NCBI GenBank assembly: GCA_028715095.1
Contig: JAQUSM010000056.1
Span: forward strand, 1-6,909
Length of the DNA stretch: 6,909 nucleotides
Source: Candidatus Omnitrophota bacterium
GTDB taxonomy: Bacteria > Omnitrophota > Gorgyraeia > Gygaellales > Profunditerraquicolaceae
Direction of reading: 5' to 3'
How positions within the stretch are numbered: position 1 is the first letter of the stretch; each line of letters starts with the position of its first letter. This document shows, in pieces, positions 4,305 to 6,909 of the stretch. Made by a program: the position numbers and the translations under genes. Under the pieces are notes generated by a model. That model ran no database searches. It was given only the letters and a program-made list of their open reading frames with translations, and was not told the origin of the DNA.

Positions 4305-5558
4305 ATGGCTCAATTCCGTGAAGTTTTAAAAAATCGTAATTTTTTCCTTTTGTGGCTGGGCCAGATCATCTCGCAGCTGGGAGACAGGCTGGGCCAGATG
4401 GCTTTAATCGCCCTTGTATACCTGCGAGCACCAGGTTCAACCCTGCAGATTGCCAAGGTCCTTTCTTTTACCATAATCCCGGTATTTATTGTCGGCCCTT
4501 TAGCCGGGGTTTATGTGGATCGCTGGGACAGGCGCAGGACAATGTTTGCCTGCGATTTCCTGCGTAGTCTATTAGTTTTGGCTATCCCGCTGTTCTTATT
4601 CTATACGAAAAGCCTAGCTCCGGTTTATCTGATTATTTTCATCGCTTTTTCTATCGGAAGGTTTTTTGTGCCGGCCAAGCTTTCCATTATCCCGGATTTA
4701 GTTGACAAGAAGGACCTGCTTATAGCAAATTCCCTGGTCAATACAACCGGAATGATTGCGGCAATCCTGGGGTTTGGAATAAGCGGAGTGCTTGTAGATT
4801 GGCTGGGCGCTAAAAGCGGTTTTTACCTTAATTCCTTAACTTTTTTAATCTCGGGGACGCTTATTTTCCTGATCTCCAGAAAATTTGTGGTAGCAATGGA
4901 TTTTAAGAAGGTGGGCCAGGAGATTATAGAGGTAATCAGTAAGTCGGTATTCCAGGAGATCAAAGAAGGGATGTCCTATTTTATCCGCAAAAAAGACATC
5001 CGTTTTACCGCCGGGATTATTTTTGCTCTTTGGTCGGCTTTAGGGGCGGTTTATGTGGTAGTCATTGTCTTTGTGCAAAATACCCTGCATTCTGCGACTA
5101 AAGACCTGGGGCTTTTGGTGATGTTTCTGGGGATTGGTTTGTTCCTGGGATCTCTGGTTTACGGCAGGTTCGGACAGCGCATCTCGCATCATAAAGTCAT
5201 CTTTGTCTCGCTGGTCTTAAGCGGGATAATGCTGGACATATTTGCCCTGGGGATATATAATTTTCCCAATTTCTTCATGGCGGCATTGCTGGCTTTGTGC
5301 CTTGGTTTAATTATTGCCCCGATTATGATTGCATCCAATACTATTATTCATAATGTCAGTGACAATGGCATGCTTGGCAAGATTTTCAGTTCCTTTGAAA
5401 TAGTCATGCATTTAGGTTTTCTTTTATTTATGTTTTTGGGAGGTATCCTGGCAGAAAGATTTTCTCATTTATTGATCCTGGTTGTCGTAGGAGGATTGTT
5501 GAGCCTGCTGGGTTTAGCAAATTTAATCTTTAACCGGAAGGCAGCATGGTTAAATTAA
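4305..5558 (+). CDS. MFS permease, EntS/MFS_3-type exporter
   Basis: 417 residues, the usual length of a 12-helix major facilitator. The start FREVLKNRNFFLLWLGQIIS (4-23) is typical of the MFS_3 / enterobactin-exporter-like group, with GDRLG at 26-30. The loop between helices 2 and 3 carries the MFS motif A variant GPLAGVYVDRWDRRRTM (64-80). Hydrophobic helices follow through about residue 410, with a polar central loop (about 195-230) between the two six-helix halves. Proteins of this type mostly export small molecules such as siderophores or drugs using the proton gradient; the substrate here cannot be read from sequence. The ATG at 4305 lies 10 nt after tRNA-Thr, with no Shine-Dalgarno visible, but the N-terminal match supports it. 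Its 3' end overlaps rnfC by 13 nt, so it belongs to the same transcript as the Rnf genes even though its function is unrelated. Confidence 0.85.
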   Translation: MAQFREVLKNRNFFLLWLGQIISQLGDRLGQMALIALVYLRAPGSTLQIAKVLSFTIIPVFIVGPLAGVYVDRWDRRRTMFACDFLRSLLVLAIPLFLFYTKSLAPVYLIIFIAFSIGRFFVPAKLSIIPDLVDKKDLLIANSLVNTTGMIAAILGFGISGVLVDWLGAKSGFYLNSLTFLISGTLIFLISRKFVVAMDFKKVGQEIIEVISKSVFQEIKEGMSYFIRKKDIRFTAGIIFALWSALGAVYVVVIVFVQNTLHSATKDLGLLVMFLGIGLFLGSLVYGRFGQRISHHKVIFVSLVLSGIMLDIFALGIYNFPNFFMAALLALCLGLIIAPIMIASNTIIHNVSDNGMLGKIFSSFEIVMHLGFLLFMFLGGILAERFSHLLILVVVGGLLSLLGLANLIFNRKAAWLN

Positions 5559-6817
5559 CGGAAAATAAACATTATTCGGAAAATAAGGCGATTGAACAGT
5601 TGCCGGTCCCTTCTAAAGTCTATCTGCCTTTAATCCAGCATTTGGGTAAGATCTGTAACCCCGAAGTAAAAGTCGGTGATACGGTAAAATTCGGCCAGAG
5701 GATCGCCAGCATAGAAGCTAATGTCTATGCGCCTATACATGCCTCAATATCCGGTACGGTCGCAGCAATACAGGATTGGCCTCATCCTGTTTTAGGCAGG
5801 GCCAAGGCTGTTGTTTTAGAGGGTAATGGACTGCCTGAAGAAACTTTCAGCGTAAAAAGCAAGCAGGAAATAGACAGGCTTAGCCCCGCGGATATCAGGA
5901 AGATTGTTTTGGATGCCGGCATAGTGGGTATGGGCGGAGCAAGTTTTCCCACGCATATAAAGCTTAATCCTCCCCGGCCGCTGGATGTCCTGATTATTAA
6001 CGGAGCCGAATGCGAGCCGTATTTAACTGCTGATAGCCGGCTGATGGTTGAAAAAACAAACGAGGTGGCAGAGGGGATTGCATTAATTGCCGCTTGCCTG
6101 GGGATAAAGGAGATTTATATCGGGATAGAGGACAATAAGCCCGAGGCGATAAAGGCTTTTTCCGTTTTTCCCGGGTTCAAGGTTAAGGTTTTAAAATCAG
6201 ATTACCCGCAAGGAGGGGAAAAACAGCTAATCCAGAATATTTTAGGCAAACAGATACCCCGCGGGAAACTGCCTTTTGATATCGGTGTCCTGGTGCAGAA
6301 TGTGGCTACTGTTTATGCTGTTTATGAAGCGGTATTTAAAGGCAAGCCCCTGGTTGAAAGGTTGGTTACGGTTACGGGCAGCTGCCTGGCAAACCCCAAA
6401 AACCTGCTGGTGCGTTTAGGTACTCCGATAAAGAATTTGATTGATTTCTGCGGCCCGCTAAAAGAAGAACCTGTAAAGATTATTATCGGGGGCCCGATGA
6501 TGGGCATTGCCCAGTATACGGACGAAGTACCCATAATAAAGTCAAGCGGCGGCCTGCTGCTCATGAGTGAAAAAGAAGCTAAGACCATAGAAGAGGGGCC
6601 TTGTATACGCTGCGCTGCCTGTGTGCGCGGCTGCCCGGTAGGACTTATGCCTTGCCAGATTAACCTAGCTTCAGAAAAATCGCTTTGGCAGTCAACTAAA
6701 GATTACGGAGCCAGCGATTGTATTGAATGCGGTATATGTAATTATGTCTGTCCGGCAAATCGCAGGTTGTTGCAAACGATTAAAAGGGCGAAGCTGGAGG
6801 TAGCCAAAATAAAATGA
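5546..6817 (+). CDS. rnfC: Rnf complex subunit C (ferredoxin:NAD+ oxidoreductase, NADH-side subunit)
   Basis: 423 residues, a compact RnfC without the long C-terminal repeats of E. coli RsxC. Domains in order: an N-terminal barrel-sandwich region (about 25-95, with VKVGDTVKFGQRIA and APIHASISGTV), the nucleotide/flavin fold with GIVGMGGASFPTHIKL (125-140) and NGAECEP (152-158), a SLBB-like part (about 245-320, ending in IIGGPMMG), and two [4Fe-4S] motifs. The cluster cysteines are C353, C356, C359, with C363 before Pro, and C392, C395, C398, with C402 before Pro. RnfC is the peripheral cytoplasmic subunit that exchanges electrons with NAD(H) in the membrane complex coupling reduced ferredoxin to NAD+ with Na+ or H+ pumping. 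The ATG at 5546 is preceded by GGAAGG; it overlaps the MFS stop by 13 nt and the next gene by ATGA. All expected cysteines are present. Confidence 0.96.
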   Translation: MVKLTENKHYSENKAIEQLPVPSKVYLPLIQHLGKICNPEVKVGDTVKFGQRIASIEANVYAPIHASISGTVAAIQDWPHPVLGRAKAVVLEGNGLPEETFSVKSKQEIDRLSPADIRKIVLDAGIVGMGGASFPTHIKLNPPRPLDVLIINGAECEPYLTADSRLMVEKTNEVAEGIALIAACLGIKEIYIGIEDNKPEAIKAFSVFPGFKVKVLKSDYPQGGEKQLIQNILGKQIPRGKLPFDIGVLVQNVATVYAVYEAVFKGKPLVERLVTVTGSCLANPKNLLVRLGTPIKNLIDFCGPLKEEPVKIIIGGPMMGIAQYTDEVPIIKSSGGLLLMSEKEAKTIEEGPCIRCAACVRGCPVGLMPCQINLASEKSLWQSTKDYGASDCIECGICNYVCPANRRLLQTIKRAKLEVAKIK

Positions 6818-6909
6818 AGGAAATGTTTAGATACGGTTTTATCTTAGCGTTGATTTGTGTAATTGCCGCAGGGTTATTGTCCGGTGCTAATACACTTACC
6901 CGCGCCAAA
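6814..6909 (+). CDS. rnfG: probable Rnf complex subunit G, N-terminus only (cut by window end)
   Basis: The ATG at 6814 overlaps the rnfC TGA (ATGA), with GGAGG at 6796-6800 13 nt upstream. The 32 visible residues have a short charged start (MKEMFRYG), one hydrophobic helix (FILALICVIAAGLLSGA) and then NTLTRAK. This is the signal-anchor pattern of RnfG/NqrC-type FMN-binding subunits, where the helix is followed by an N/TxLT segment and a periplasmic domain with covalent FMN on a threonine. That catalytic part lies outside the window. RnfD, which usually follows rnfC, would start with a polar segment instead, so I favour RnfG. The call rests on only 32 residues plus context. Confidence 0.6.
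   Translation, partial: MKEMFRYGFILALICVIAAGLLSGANTLTRAK

Noticed and set aside
6322..6588. 88-codon minus-strand frame within rnfC
   Set aside because: Antisense shadow of the conserved rnfC reading frame.

Overview
The window looks like a chromosomal segment of an anaerobic or fermentative Gram-negative-type bacterium. The clues are an Rnf electron-transport operon, a LeuT-like sodium symporter, a lipobox lipoprotein of the DUF3568 type and c-di-GMP signalling. The gene style (AT-leaning codons, short spacers, ATGA overlaps, DUF3568 lipoprotein) reminds me of uncultured lineages such as Omnitrophota. That placement is an impression from gene content, not a proven assignment.

Left part (1-1784, + strand): a translationally coupled trio. 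It holds the 3' 432 codons of a LeuT-family Na+:amino-acid symporter, a 34-residue single-span protein resembling the small subunit of MetPS-type NSS transporters, and a 127-residue lipoprotein. An AT-rich gap with a 9-bp hairpin follows, then tRNA-Phe(GAA) and a perfect 38-bp palindrome.

Centre (2045-4210): the most unusual part. A 430-bp block is present twice as a direct repeat that I read as identical base for base. Each copy holds a complete minus-strand cold-shock protein gene, its 133-nt or so leader with a 51-nt hairpin just before a perfect Shine-Dalgarno, its sigma70-type promoter, and a divergent plus-strand promoter whose -10 box ends one base before the repeat edge. Between the copies sits a membrane-anchored diguanylate cyclase with GGDEF and C-terminal PilZ domains, closed by a bidirectional terminator. 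Copy 1's outward promoter drives the cyclase; copy 2's drives tRNA-Thr(CGU) and probably the MFS exporter that starts 10 nt after it. The layout repeat-cyclase-repeat is what a single crossover of a 1.7-kb circle into a csp locus, or a duplication, would leave.

Right part (4222-6909, + strand): tRNA-Thr, an MFS permease, rnfC overlapping it by 13 nt, and the first 32 codons of a probable rnfG overlapping rnfC by ATGA. The Rnf complex couples ferredoxin:NAD+ oxidoreduction to Na+ or H+ pumping, which could supply the gradient used by the symporter at the left (inference).
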